DNA from: Algoriphagus lutimaris
Lineage (GTDB): Bacteria; Bacteroidota; Bacteroidia; Cytophagales; Cyclobacteriaceae
Length of the DNA stretch: 64,000 bases
Reading direction: 5' to 3'
Assembly: GCF_017051705.1 (NCBI RefSeq)
Contig: NZ_JAFIDJ010000001.1
Span: forward strand, 1,393,786 to 1,457,785
Shown: positions 54,101-63,921 of the stretch, piece by piece
Layout: each line of letters opens with the position of its first letter
How positions within the stretch are numbered: position 1 is the first letter of the stretch
Notes under the pieces: generated by a model
Database searches by the model: none
What the model was told of the DNA's origin: nothing
Seen by the model: only the letters and a program-made list of their open reading frames with translations
Position numbers and translations under genes: made by a program

Positions 54101-56416
54101 ATGACCATTAAAAAGTCACATATTCTGGCTTTCCTGCCGATTTTCGCACTGTTTTTTTCCTGTCAGGAAAAAAACAAAGAAGCTAGCTCTTTGGCCAAAA
54201 TCGATCAAGTCAGTTATAATTTTCATGTCCGTCCCATTCTTTCTGATAAGTGTTTTGCTTGCCACGGTCCCGATGCAAACAAAAGGGAGGCAGATTTAAG
54301 ATTAGATACAGAAGAAGGTGCCTTTGCAGCTTTAAAAGAAAGTCCGGGGAAATTCGCCCTTGTTTCAGGAAAAATTGAAGAATCGGAAGTGTATCACCGG
54401 ATCACTTCTGAAGATCCTGGTGAACTGATGCCTCCTCCGGAGTCTAATCTAGCATTGACTGAAAATGAAATTGCGCTTATCAAAAGATGGATCGAAGAAG
54501 GGGCTCAGTACGAACCTCACTGGGCATTTACAAGGGCGGAAAAACCTGTCGTTCCTAAAGCAACTGAATGGGCCAACAATGAAATAGACCAGTTCATTTA
54601 TAATAAATTGCTCGAGAAGGGGTTGAAACCGAACCCTAAGGCTCAACCCTATGAATTGATCAAAAGGGCAAGTTTGGATTTGACAGGATTACCTCCTAGT
54701 CCAGAAGTATTGGATAGATTTAAGGATTTTTCAGGAGAATATTCTTACGAAGATTTATTAGATGGACTTTTATCAGATCCTTCCTATGGGGAAAAACTAG
54801 CCGTACTATGGATGGATATTTCTAGATATGCGGATAGCTATGGGTACCAAGATGATAATATTAGAACCCAATGGCCTTATCGGGATTGGGTGATCCATGC
54901 ATTTAATGAAAACCTTCCCTATGATGATTTTATCACTTGGCAGCTAGCCGGTGATCTATTGCCCAATGCAAACAAAGAACAAATTCTTGCTACCGCATTT
55001 AACCGAAATCATAAATACACAGAAGAAGGTGGTGTGATCGACGAGGAGTATAGAATAGAATACGTGCTAGATAAAACCAATACCTTCAGTAAGGGTATTT
55101 TAGGCATTACAATGGAATGTGCCCAGTGCCATGATCATAAATATGATCCTTTTTCCCAAAAAGACTATTACGAGTTTTTTGCCTTCTTCAACAATACTCC
55201 TGAAAAAGGATATGAAGGAGATGTTTCGATTTCCAAACCTGCCAAAACTCCAGTTTTATGGATGGATCATGAAGACCTTTCAGGGATCATGGAATTTATT
55301 AATTACCAAGACAGCTCTAAACTTAGCGTTTCTGTGATGGGGGAATTGGAAGGAGAGGAAAAAAGGACCACTTATATCCTAGATAGGGGAGTTTATGATG
55401 CTCCAACCATTCCGGTTTCTGCTTCTACACCCGCTTCTATACTTGAGTTTCCAGAGGATTTAGAGGCAAATAGACTTGGATTAGCAAAATGGACAGTAAA
55501 TAGAGACAATCCATTGACAGCAAGAGTATTTGTTAATTTAATTTGGCAAGAAATCTTTGGTACGGGAATCGTAAAATCAGCAGGTGATTTTGGAATGCAA
55601 GGGGATTTACCGAGTCATCCTGAACTTCTAGATTGGTTGGCTGTGGACTTTATGGAAAATGGTTGGGACATCAAGCGATTACTGAAACAAATCTTAAGTT
55701 CCGCTACCTATCAGCAATCTGCTGAAATCACAAAAGAACACCTATCGATTGACCCCGAAAACATTTATTTGGCGAGAGCACCAAGATTGAGACTCACTGC
55801 GGAAAATATTCAAGACCTGGTTTTGGCAAGTAGCGGACTCTTACATCAAGAACTGGGTGGACCAAGTGTTAAACCATACCAACCTGAAGGAGTATGGGAA
55901 GCGGCATCTTCCGGAAGAGGAGTCTTGGCAACTTATATTCAAGACACCGGTAAAAATCTTTATAGAAGAGGCCTTTACAACTTCATCAAACTAACCGTTC
56001 CTCCTCCAAAAGCTATCATTTTTGATGCCAGTAATCGGGATCAATGCGAAGTAGGAAGAGGAAGAACCAATACCCCATTGCAAGCCTTGGTGATGCTCAA
56101 TGATCCTATGGTTTTGGAAGCATCCAGAGTACTCGCAATGAACCTTGGATCTCAATACGACAATGACTTGGAGGCCATCGAAAACGCATTTAAAAGAATC
56201 CTATGCAGAAACATGAAATCTGAGGAAAAAGATCTTTTGGAATCTTATTTTGAGGATCAATTAGAGCGATTTGAGAACAATAAAGACCAGATAAAGCCCA
56301 CCTTGGAAGTTGGGGAATATCCTATTGATCCTAGTCAGGAAACCGCGAGAAACGCTGCTTTAATGCAAGTGATAGTTAGCTTATATAATTTGGAAGAAAC
56401 GATTACAAAGATTTAA
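54101..56416 (+). CDS. Di-haem PSCyt1-DUF1549-DUF1553 (PSD1) lipoprotein
   Basis: A 771-residue protein of the planctomycete-type cytochrome family. The lipobox FALFFSC at 15-21 predicts a lipoprotein. A PSCyt1 domain carries CFACH at 51-55 and MPPPES with a possible axial Met. DUF1549 (PSCyt2) spans about 160-370 with a second CxxCH, CAQCH at 340-344 (HDHKYDPFSQ follows). DUF1553 (PSD1) spans about 470-740 (LTARVFVNLIWQEIFGTGIV, GRTNTPLQALVMLNDPM). It lacks the lectin-like insert of many longer homologues. The DUF1501 gene follows by one base. The family is thought to sit outside the inner membrane in electron transfer, with unknown substrate. Confidence 0.85.
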   Translation: MTIKKSHILAFLPIFALFFSCQEKNKEASSLAKIDQVSYNFHVRPILSDKCFACHGPDANKREADLRLDTEEGAFAALKESPGKFALVSGKIEESEVYHRITSEDPGELMPPPESNLALTENEIALIKRWIEEGAQYEPHWAFTRAEKPVVPKATEWANNEIDQFIYNKLLEKGLKPNPKAQPYELIKRASLDLTGLPPSPEVLDRFKDFSGEYSYEDLLDGLLSDPSYGEKLAVLWMDISRYADSYGYQDDNIRTQWPYRDWVIHAFNENLPYDDFITWQLAGDLLPNANKEQILATAFNRNHKYTEEGGVIDEEYRIEYVLDKTNTFSKGILGITMECAQCHDHKYDPFSQKDYYEFFAFFNNTPEKGYEGDVSISKPAKTPVLWMDHEDLSGIMEFINYQDSSKLSVSVMGELEGEEKRTTYILDRGVYDAPTIPVSASTPASILEFPEDLEANRLGLAKWTVNRDNPLTARVFVNLIWQEIFGTGIVKSAGDFGMQGDLPSHPELLDWLAVDFMENGWDIKRLLKQILSSATYQQSAEITKEHLSIDPENIYLARAPRLRLTAENIQDLVLASSGLLHQELGGPSVKPYQPEGVWEAASSGRGVLATYIQDTGKNLYRRGLYNFIKLTVPPPKAIIFDASNRDQCEVGRGRTNTPLQALVMLNDPMVLEASRVLAMNLGSQYDNDLEAIENAFKRILCRNMKSEEKDLLESYFEDQLERFENNKDQIKPTLEVGEYPIDPSQETARNAALMQVIVSLYNLEETITKI

Positions 56417-56417
56417 G

Positions 56418-57872
56418 ATGGAAAAGGAACTATTAGAGCAAGGATTAAATCTTAATAGAAGAAAATTTTTGTCCAAGTTGAGCTTGGGTGTAGGAAGTGC
56501 TGCTTTAGGATCACTCCTTATACCGGATTTATTCAAAGGGGGAAGTCCTGACGAGGAAGCCATTATGGCTGCCCTCCCCCATTTTGCGCCAAAAGCAAAA
56601 CGGGTAATTTATTTATTTCAAAATGGTGCCCCAAGCCAATTGGAATCTTTTGACTACAAGCCACTTCTCAATAAAAATATGGGACAGGAACTTCCTGAGT
56701 CCATTCGAAAAGGGCAACGTTTGACCGGAATGACGGCTGGGCAAAGCTCTTTCCCTTTAGTTGGTTCTTATTTCAAATTCAATCAATACGGAGAATCCAG
56801 GGCCTGGATTTCTGAAATATTCCCCCATACAGCAAGTGTCGTAGATGATATTTGTATTGTCAAATCCATGCATACAGAAGCGATCAATCACGATCCTGCA
56901 CTTACCTTTTTTCAAACAGGAGCCCAAGTAGGGAACAGACCTAGTATGGGTTCATGGTTGAGCTATGGATTAGGAAGTGAAAACAGCAATCTACCTGCAT
57001 TTTGTGTACTTCTCAGTAGAGGAAAAGGGAATGGTCAAGGAGTTTACTCTAAACTATGGAGTAATGGATTTTTAGATGCCACCCATCAGGGAGTCCAATT
57101 TTCAAATTCAGAAGATCCTGTATTGTATTTAAAAGACCCTAAATCCATGTCTAGAGATGAGCGAAGAAAAATGCTCGATCAAATCTCTGCCATGAATGAT
57201 TTGAGTTATAGGGAATTTAACGATCCTGCCATCAGTGCAAAAATCCAGCAATACGAAATGGCTTTCAGAATGCAAACGGCGGTACCTGAAATGACTGATG
57301 TTTCCAAAGAACCGGATAGCATTATTAAAATGTATGGACCAGATTGCTTAGTTCCCGGCACCTATGCTGCCAACTGTCTTTTGGCGAGAAAACTATCCGA
57401 AAGTGGAGTTCGATTTGTGCAATTATATCATCAAGGATGGGACCAACATGGGGACTTACCAGACCAAATGGCCATGCAAGCCAAAGATGTAGACCAAGCT
57501 TCAGCTGCACTCATCAAGGATCTTAAGCAACGTGGTTTGTTAGATGAAACCCTGGTGATCTGGGGAGGAGAATTTGGTAGAACCAATTATTGCCAAGGTA
57601 AAATCCAGCCAAACAATTATGGTAGAGACCATCACCCTAGAGCCTTCTCTATCTGGATGGCTGGCGGCGGAGTTAAGTCAGGAATGGTATATGGAGAAAC
57701 TGATGAATTTGGATATAACATTACAGAAAACCCTGTACATGTACATGACTTTCAAGCTACCATGCTCCATTTAATGGGAATAGATCATGAAAGGCTTACC
57801 TACAAACACTTGGGAAGGAGATATCGATTGACAGATGTTTCTGGAAAGGTTGTCAAAGATTTACTTGCCTAA
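56418..57872 (+). CDS. DUF1501 protein (Tat-exported, alkaline-phosphatase-like fold)
   Basis: A 484-residue protein that nearly always accompanies the DUF1549/DUF1553 cytochromes. The N-terminus carries a twin-arginine signal (NRRKFLSKLSLGVGSAALGS), so it is exported folded, consistent with a metal-binding protein. Segments VIYLFQNGAPSQLESFDYKP, AGGGVKSGMVYGETDEFGY, HVHDFQATMLHLMGIDH and the WGGEFGRTN motif resemble the alkaline phosphatase/sulfatase superfamily, of which DUF1501 is a member. The catalytic reaction is not established. It is one base behind the cytochrome and six bases ahead of the third gene. Confidence 0.85.
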   Translation: MEKELLEQGLNLNRRKFLSKLSLGVGSAALGSLLIPDLFKGGSPDEEAIMAALPHFAPKAKRVIYLFQNGAPSQLESFDYKPLLNKNMGQELPESIRKGQRLTGMTAGQSSFPLVGSYFKFNQYGESRAWISEIFPHTASVVDDICIVKSMHTEAINHDPALTFFQTGAQVGNRPSMGSWLSYGLGSENSNLPAFCVLLSRGKGNGQGVYSKLWSNGFLDATHQGVQFSNSEDPVLYLKDPKSMSRDERRKMLDQISAMNDLSYREFNDPAISAKIQQYEMAFRMQTAVPEMTDVSKEPDSIIKMYGPDCLVPGTYAANCLLARKLSESGVRFVQLYHQGWDQHGDLPDQMAMQAKDVDQASAALIKDLKQRGLLDETLVIWGGEFGRTNYCQGKIQPNNYGRDHHPRAFSIWMAGGGVKSGMVYGETDEFGYNITENPVHVHDFQATMLHLMGIDHERLTYKHLGRRYRLTDVSGKVVKDLLA

Positions 57873-57878
57873 CCCCTT

Positions 57879-60002
57879 ATGATTCATACAAAACGCTTTC
57901 AACAACTTCTCGAAAACGCTCTTTTCGTATGGTTAGGGTTGGCATTGATATTATCAATTGCAGGTACCCATTTATTAATTCCCGGCTGGCTTCAAGTAAT
58001 TGGAAGAGCTCATCCGCTTTTACTCCATTTCCCAATTGTATTGATACTTATGGGTATTGTGTTTTTTTGGATTCCGAATATTAAAGAGGAATTCAAAAAA
58101 GTTGGGACCTACTGCTTGTTGATAGGTAGTAATTTTGCAGGCATCACGGTGATCGCGGGTCTCATTCTAGCACAAGAAGATTATGAAGGTGCTGAACTCA
58201 ACTGGCATCAATGGATGGGTTTTGCAGCCTATTTACTTTCTGTATTGATCTATTTCCTTAGTCAAAAGAAAGGCCCAATTTTCAAACCACTTTCTTTCAT
58301 ATTGGCTGGAACGGTAGTTCTTACAGGACATTTTGGTGCCAATTTGACCCACGGTAGTGATTTCCTCCTGGCCCCTATCAAAACTGATGAAGTCCCTCAA
58401 GTTCAATTAGCGGATGCCCAAGTCTTTAGGGACATGGTTCAACCCATATTGGAAGCTAAATGCCAAAGCTGTCATAAAGAAGGAAAGATAAAAGGCGAAT
58501 TGCGCCTAGATCATCTGGAAGGGATACAAAAAGGCGGTAAATCTGGACCATTCATATTACCCGGTGACGTGAATGAATCCATGCTAACACAACGAATTCA
58601 CCTTCCAAAGGAGGAAGAAGAACATATGCCTCCTAAAAATAAGGAGCAACTAACTGATGAAGAAATTGAAATTCTCACAGCCTGGGTTCTTTATGGCGCT
58701 GATTTTGACAAAAAAGTAGTCGAATTAGCTCCAGAAAACGAGCTATTTGTCTTTGCTTCAGAAAAATTCAGTAAAACAAAAACTTATTCTTTCAAAGCTG
58801 CAGATCCTGAACTTATTCAAGAACTCAATAACTTTTTCAGGAAAGTGAATCCGATTTATCCAGAATCTCCGGCTTTGGAAGTATCCTATTTTGGAATTTC
58901 AGCATTTGATCCGGAATCACTCATAGATTTAAAAAAGGTAAAAGAACAAGTGGTAAAACTCAACTTGAATAAAATGCCTTTGGAAAATGTAGACTTTTCA
59001 TTTTTAAGTGATTTCAAAAATCTGGAAGAAATCCAGCTAAATTTTGCTGACATATCCAACTCACAAATCGAAAGTCTGACAAAAGTAGAAAACCTTCAAA
59101 GCTTAGCCATCTCTGGGAATCGTGTGGGAGATGAAGCCATTCCAAGTTTGTTAAAACTTAAAAACTTGAGGAGCTTATATGCTTGGCAAACAGATTTTAC
59201 GGAAAATGGGAAAAGGCAGTTGTTGGATAATTTAAAAGAAGTAACCATAGATTTTGGTTTTGATGCAACCGGTCTTGTTTATGAATTGAATGCTCCCAAA
59301 TTAATATTTGATAAAGTATTATTTCAGGATAGCACCTTGTTAGAAATCAAGCATCCAATAGGTACAGTAGACATCCGTTATACATTAGATGGTTCCGAGC
59401 CTGATAGTATACAAAGTCCAATGTATACTGAACCTATTTGGATCAGCAATACCTCAAAAATTTCAGCTAGAGTATTTGCCAATGATTGGAAAGGAAGTGA
59501 TACAGAAAGTATCCTACTCTTCAAATCAGGAGTTCATCCTTCCGATATCATATTGTTAAAGAGCCCGAAAGAAAAATATAGTGCAAATGGCGGGGCCACA
59601 TTAAAAGATCAAATTAAAGGAAAAAACAACCACACTACAGGAGAATGGCTTGGCTATCAAGATGATCCTGCTGATTTTGTGGTCAAATTTCCAGGTGACA
59701 AACATATTTCTAGAATTGTTCTTAGTCTTCTTTATAATGAAAGTGCCTACATATTCCCTCCTAGTCTGGCAGAAATTTGGGTTAAAAAAGGAGATGATTG
59801 GACCTTAGTAAAAAAAGAGGTTCCTACTCAAAGCGAAGAAATTAAGTTGCCTAGATTGGAAGCTCTTGCATTCGATCTTCCAAAGGAATCATTTGAGGAA
59901 ATTCGAGTAAGACTCACTCCTATTCCAAGACTTCCTAAATGGCATCCAGGAGCAGGAGAAAAAGGATGGGTATTCATTGATGAAGTATTGTTAGAAGAAT
60001 AA
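57879..60002 (+). CDS. DUF2231-type membrane / cytochrome c / LRR / chitobiase-like fusion protein
   Basis: A 707-residue multidomain protein. Residues about 15-160 hold four or five helices including the DUF2231-like HPLLLHFPIVLILMG. A c-type haem domain follows, with CQSCH at 195-199 and likely Met 250 (EHMPPK). About 365-465 are leucine-rich repeats (SFLSDFKNLEEIQLNFADIS), about 480-560 is a chitobiase/hexosaminidase C-terminal-like strand set (DIRYTLDGSEPDSIQSPMY), and the rest resembles an F5/8-type beta-sandwich. It probably anchors electron transfer in the inner membrane and exposes binding modules to the periplasm. Last gene of the triad, before a terminator. Confidence 0.78.
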   Translation: MIHTKRFQQLLENALFVWLGLALILSIAGTHLLIPGWLQVIGRAHPLLLHFPIVLILMGIVFFWIPNIKEEFKKVGTYCLLIGSNFAGITVIAGLILAQEDYEGAELNWHQWMGFAAYLLSVLIYFLSQKKGPIFKPLSFILAGTVVLTGHFGANLTHGSDFLLAPIKTDEVPQVQLADAQVFRDMVQPILEAKCQSCHKEGKIKGELRLDHLEGIQKGGKSGPFILPGDVNESMLTQRIHLPKEEEEHMPPKNKEQLTDEEIEILTAWVLYGADFDKKVVELAPENELFVFASEKFSKTKTYSFKAADPELIQELNNFFRKVNPIYPESPALEVSYFGISAFDPESLIDLKKVKEQVVKLNLNKMPLENVDFSFLSDFKNLEEIQLNFADISNSQIESLTKVENLQSLAISGNRVGDEAIPSLLKLKNLRSLYAWQTDFTENGKRQLLDNLKEVTIDFGFDATGLVYELNAPKLIFDKVLFQDSTLLEIKHPIGTVDIRYTLDGSEPDSIQSPMYTEPIWISNTSKISARVFANDWKGSDTESILLFKSGVHPSDIILLKSPKEKYSANGGATLKDQIKGKNNHTTGEWLGYQDDPADFVVKFPGDKHISRIVLSLLYNESAYIFPPSLAEIWVKKGDDWTLVKKEVPTQSEEIKLPRLEALAFDLPKESFEEIRVRLTPIPRLPKWHPGAGEKGWVFIDEVLLEE

Positions 60003-60040
60003 AATCTGAAAAAACGATCTCCTTCAACTTCAAAAAAACA

Positions 60041-60075
60041 AAACCCCCAGCTATTTGCCGGGGGTTTCGTTTTTA
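60041..60075. terminator. Bidirectional terminator after the cytochrome triad
   Basis: An 8-bp stem AAACCCCC/GGGGGTTT (60041-60048 with 60060-60067), with a T-tail (CGTTTTTA) on the plus strand and a run of eight As on the left giving Ts for the minus-strand subtilase. Confidence 0.85.
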
Positions 60076-60091
60076 TAAACCTAATCCAATT

Positions 60092-61360
60092 TTATCTAGA
60101 TGCTATTTTATAGCTGATACCGTTGATTGTAATAGTTCCGGAGGATCTTGGAGCACCTCGGGTGGCATGCACAATTCCAGCCATTATTCCAGCAGACATA
60201 GAGGTTCCCGACATGATTTGATACACATTTTGTCCATCTCCATTTTGACTTGGCCAAGTTGAAAATACCTTTGAACCTGGCACAAAATAATCAACCCCTG
60301 AGCCAAAGTTAGACGCATCATATTTGCTTCCTAAAGCACCACAGCTGAAATCTAAGGCTCCTACAGTGAAAATGTTAGGGCCATTGATACATCCAGGCAA
60401 ATTTTGAGCGGCATTTCCATTGTCGTTTCCAGCAGACATAACCACAAACATTCCACTATCAGCTATTGTCCTAATAGCTGATGTTAACTGAGGGTTAGAA
60501 GTAGCACAATTGGACACATCAAAACTACCCAAACTCATTAAAACCACATCCCCAGGTTGGCCATAATTTGCAATATGATCCAAAGCCAAAAGTATTTTAG
60601 CCCAACTACTAATCCCATTATTGTCAAACACTTTTATAGGAATAATTTCTGCTCCAGAAGACACTCCAGTGGCAGATAAACTTCCTGATCCTTTTCCTGC
60701 TGCCAACCCAGCTACATGGGTACCATGTCCCAATACGTCATTAAATGGTTGGCCATCTACAAAGGAAATTGCAAGTCGAGAAGACTGATTCACATTCAAA
60801 TCCCTATGGTTGGCATCCACCCCTGTATCAATCACCCAAATACTTTCTCTCCTGTTATTACTATCTGTTGAACCATTCACTAGGGCTATTGCGCAACTGG
60901 CTTTATTCCCTTCATCATATAGCCAAGAAGATTCAATTTCATCGGATTGCATAATTGGTCTTCCTTGCATAATCGGCCTTCCTTGAGAATCAGGTATACC
61001 TTGCATAATTGGCCTACCTTGAGTCTCAATATCTTCGTCCACGCTTTCTACCTGGGGATCATTCAATAGACTCTCTCGCTCCTGGTCTGTCAAGGGTGCA
61101 ACAAAGCCTACTTTTAGATCAAAAAATTGATTTTTGACATTTCTGATTCCTTTGTTATTAAGGAATTCCTGGAGTCTTGCTTTTTTCTGATTTCTCCTAT
61201 CTTCATTTAAATCAGATTGCCTGATTCTATCAGAATTTGTTGCCCGGTTTTCAAAAACTGGAACTTCGAAAGAAGCTTTCATGGTGACCACATAGGTTTT
61301 TTGACTATAACCTGTTAGGCAAATCATAAAAAATAAGAATGCAATCAATAACTTTTTCAT
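60092..61360 (-). CDS. S8 subtilisin-like serine protease with GRPIMQ repeats
   Basis: A 422-residue secreted subtilase. ATG 61360 gives MKKLLIAFLFFMICLTGYSQ, a good signal peptide; eight codons further upstream add nothing. An inhibitor-I9-like propeptide spans about 25-110. The catalytic triad is Asp 178 (WVIDTGVDANH), His 215 (GHGTHVAGLAA) and Ser 387 (MSGTSMSAGIMAGI), with Asn 312 (SAGND) as oxyanion residue. Between propeptide and catalytic domain lie three GRPIMQ copies (about 115-120, 127-132, 133-138), probably the activation-site linker. There is no C-terminal domain or secretion tag, so it is probably released or periplasmic. Confidence 0.9.
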   Translation of the reverse strand: MKKLLIAFLFFMICLTGYSQKTYVVTMKASFEVPVFENRATNSDRIRQSDLNEDRRNQKKARLQEFLNNKGIRNVKNQFFDLKVGFVAPLTDQERESLLNDPQVESVDEDIETQGRPIMQGIPDSQGRPIMQGRPIMQSDEIESSWLYDEGNKASCAIALVNGSTDSNNRRESIWVIDTGVDANHRDLNVNQSSRLAISFVDGQPFNDVLGHGTHVAGLAAGKGSGSLSATGVSSGAEIIPIKVFDNNGISSWAKILLALDHIANYGQPGDVVLMSLGSFDVSNCATSNPQLTSAIRTIADSGMFVVMSAGNDNGNAAQNLPGCINGPNIFTVGALDFSCGALGSKYDASNFGSGVDYFVPGSKVFSTWPSQNGDGQNVYQIMSGTSMSAGIMAGIVHATRGAPRSSGTITINGISYKIASR

Positions 61361-61705
61361 AGGGTATATGTTAAAACAATACAAAATCAGCTCAAATGAG
61401 TAATGCCAAAATACTCTTTTTATTGTTTAAAATACATTTATATGGTAAATAAAATAGTGTACCTTGAATAATTTCAAGAATCGGAATAAATTGATTCTTC
61501 AATTTGATTTAATTCAGCAGAATTTACAAAAAGTAACTAACACAAATTGCTATTTTATGAATGTATATATTGAATGATTGAACAAAATCTTTTAACAAGC
61601 CCATATAATTCCCGTATTATTATTTCAAATACAACTTTATTTCGCTTAGTTTAATTGGCTGGGAAAAAATGCAAACTACAAAGACCCCAACTTCTGTAAT
61701 TTTTT
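61361..61705. other. 345-base intergenic region between divergent subtilase and cyclase genes
   Basis: No open frame of interest. It is A/T-rich and contains small dyads: TTGAA/TTCAA at 61464-61477 and AAGAATC/GATTCTT at 61476-61499 (10-base loop). Neither start has a TAnnTTTG exact match nearby, so the promoters remain unmarked. Confidence 0.4.
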
Positions 61706-63910
61706 ATGGATCAAGTTTTAAATAGGAAACATTCAATCGTCTACTTTTCTGATATTGTCGGATATACCCTTTTGATGGGTCAAGATGAAGATCATGCCTT
61801 CGAATTAATGAAGCAGAATTTGGTTCTTCACTCAAAGGTATTCGAAAAATATCAGGGTGAAATCATCAAAGAACTTGGTGATGGAATTTTGGCAATTTTT
61901 GAAACTGCAGAGGACGCGTTAGCAGCCAGCCTAGAAATACAAAAAGAATGGGGGAAATCAAGTGAATTAGAGCTTAGAATTGGTCTTCATTGTGGCGGTA
62001 TTATCCTTGACCACGGAGACGTCTATGGGGATGCGGTCAATATTGCTTCTAGAATTCAAAGCATTGGGGTTCCCTCCTGTGTTTTATTCTCATCAGATGT
62101 ATTAGCCAACCTCCCAAAACAAACCAGATTTACACATATTAATTTAGGACTTTTCCGACTGAAAAATGTCGCGAAAGAATTGGAACTACATGCTCTGACC
62201 AATGCTCCTTTGGCCACTCCAAAAAGGGCCGATATGATCAAGAAGGTGAAAATCCAAGAGCGGGAACCTTGGAAATTCTGGGTGGCTCTGGCTTCTATCC
62301 TTACCATTCTTTTATTTTTAATTTATTCCCTGTTATGGAACAATTATACATGGGAAAAAGAAAAATCCGTGGCCGTTTTACCTTTTACCAATATTATAGC
62401 CAATCCAGATCAAGCATTTTTTGCAGAGGGTCTTACTGAGGATGTAATTTCTCATATTTCTAAAATTGAAAGTATTAAAGTAATTGACAAGCAATCAGTC
62501 TATGCCTTTGAAAACTCCAAAAGCCCTCTTGATTCCATCGCTAGAGTCTTAGATGTAAGCACTATTTTAAAAGGGTCGATACAATGGATAGGAGATAATA
62601 TTCGAATTGATATTCAATTAATAGACCCTATTGAAAATAAGAATCTCTGGAATCAAACCTATAATAGAGAAGTTAAGGACATTTTTAAAGTTCAAGCTGA
62701 AATAGCCTCAAAAATTGCCAATGTGCTTAATAGTAATTTAAGTTCAGAGGAGAAAGCTCAAATTTCAAAAGAACAAACTATTAGTTTTGATGCATACGAA
62801 CTCTATCTCAAAGGGAAAGAGAGTTATGGATTAAATAATGTTTCTGAAACTTTAAATGCGATTGACTATTTCAAAAAAGCATTGGATATCGACCCGAATT
62901 ATGCCGCAGCTTACATTGGTTTAGCAGATTCCTATGCTAGGCTAAGTTTTTATGGCGAAGGTGAAAAATGGCTTGATTCAAGTTTTAATGCGAGTGAAAA
63001 AGCTTTATCCATCGACCCGTATTATGAAGGTGCCTACAAATCCAGAGGAACCGTATTTTATTATAATGGGCAAATTGAATATGCCAGAATCTCTTTGGAA
63101 AAAGCACTGGTACTAAACCCTAATTTCAGTAGTGCAATGGGTAATTTGGCTACTGTTTACATGACTCAAGGAAATCTGGTTAAAGCACTTCAGCTTCAAA
63201 TAAAATCCAGCATGTATAATCCTGCAGTATACATACCATTTCAAATTACTGGTTGGATTTATAGAATCCTAGGACAACCCAAAGAAGCTTTGGACTGGCT
63301 GGATCAAGCCAATTCCATCACCTATGATGCAGTGACTTCAGAACAGAAAGGTTACTTGTTGCTGGACCAAGGAAAATCGTCGGAAGCGATTCAATTAATT
63401 CAGGAAATTTTAATAAGTGATTCCTCTGACTTTGGAAAAACTTCTGCTGGTTACCTAGCTTTTTACGCCAATCAGCATGAACTATCTACCACCATATTAG
63501 ATGAAGTACTACAAAACAACCCGGATGCTTTGTATGACAGATATAGTTCCGCACCAATATATCAAGCATTCAATTATCAATTATTAGGGAATCAAACTCA
63601 AGCAGACATTTATATAAAATCTGCCCTATCTGTTCGGGAAGAAGAAGCTAGGAATGTATCTGATGATTTTAATTTATGGTTAGATCTTGCTCAGCTTGAA
63701 TCCTTAAAAGGAAACAAAACTAAGGCCCTAGATTATTTGACTTTAGCAATAGACAATGGTTTTAGAGATGAATTTATTTTAAGATTTAATCCAATCTTTA
63801 AGACGTACCTTCAAAATGGTGACTTGACTCCTTTTATAAACAAATTGGAAAACATCCGTTTTGAACTTAATAAAGAATTAGAAACTTTTGATCTACAGCG
63901 TGCAAATTAA
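61706..63910 (+). CDS. Class III adenylate/guanylate cyclase with TolB-like and TPR domains
   Basis: A 734-residue membrane protein. The N-terminal cyclase domain (about 8-165) keeps metal Asp 16 (FSDIVGY), Lys 55 and Asp 59 (IKELGDGILAIF) and the transition-state Asn 112/Arg 116 (VNIASRI), so it looks active. One membrane helix at about 190-211 follows. A TolB-like/FlgO domain (about 218-340, VAVLPFTNIIANPDQAFFAEGL) lies outside, and the rest (from about 360) is a long series of TPRs. This is the 'adenylate cyclase plus TolB plus TPR' layout common in Rhizobiales and Bacteroidota; whether the product is cAMP or cGMP cannot be read with certainty. Confidence 0.85.
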   Translation: MDQVLNRKHSIVYFSDIVGYTLLMGQDEDHAFELMKQNLVLHSKVFEKYQGEIIKELGDGILAIFETAEDALAASLEIQKEWGKSSELELRIGLHCGGIILDHGDVYGDAVNIASRIQSIGVPSCVLFSSDVLANLPKQTRFTHINLGLFRLKNVAKELELHALTNAPLATPKRADMIKKVKIQEREPWKFWVALASILTILLFLIYSLLWNNYTWEKEKSVAVLPFTNIIANPDQAFFAEGLTEDVISHISKIESIKVIDKQSVYAFENSKSPLDSIARVLDVSTILKGSIQWIGDNIRIDIQLIDPIENKNLWNQTYNREVKDIFKVQAEIASKIANVLNSNLSSEEKAQISKEQTISFDAYELYLKGKESYGLNNVSETLNAIDYFKKALDIDPNYAAAYIGLADSYARLSFYGEGEKWLDSSFNASEKALSIDPYYEGAYKSRGTVFYYNGQIEYARISLEKALVLNPNFSSAMGNLATVYMTQGNLVKALQLQIKSSMYNPAVYIPFQITGWIYRILGQPKEALDWLDQANSITYDAVTSEQKGYLLLDQGKSSEAIQLIQEILISDSSDFGKTSAGYLAFYANQHELSTTILDEVLQNNPDALYDRYSSAPIYQAFNYQLLGNQTQADIYIKSALSVREEEARNVSDDFNLWLDLAQLESLKGNKTKALDYLTLAIDNGFRDEFILRFNPIFKTYLQNGDLTPFINKLENIRFELNKELETFDLQRAN

Positions 63911-63921
63911 CTACGCAACAT

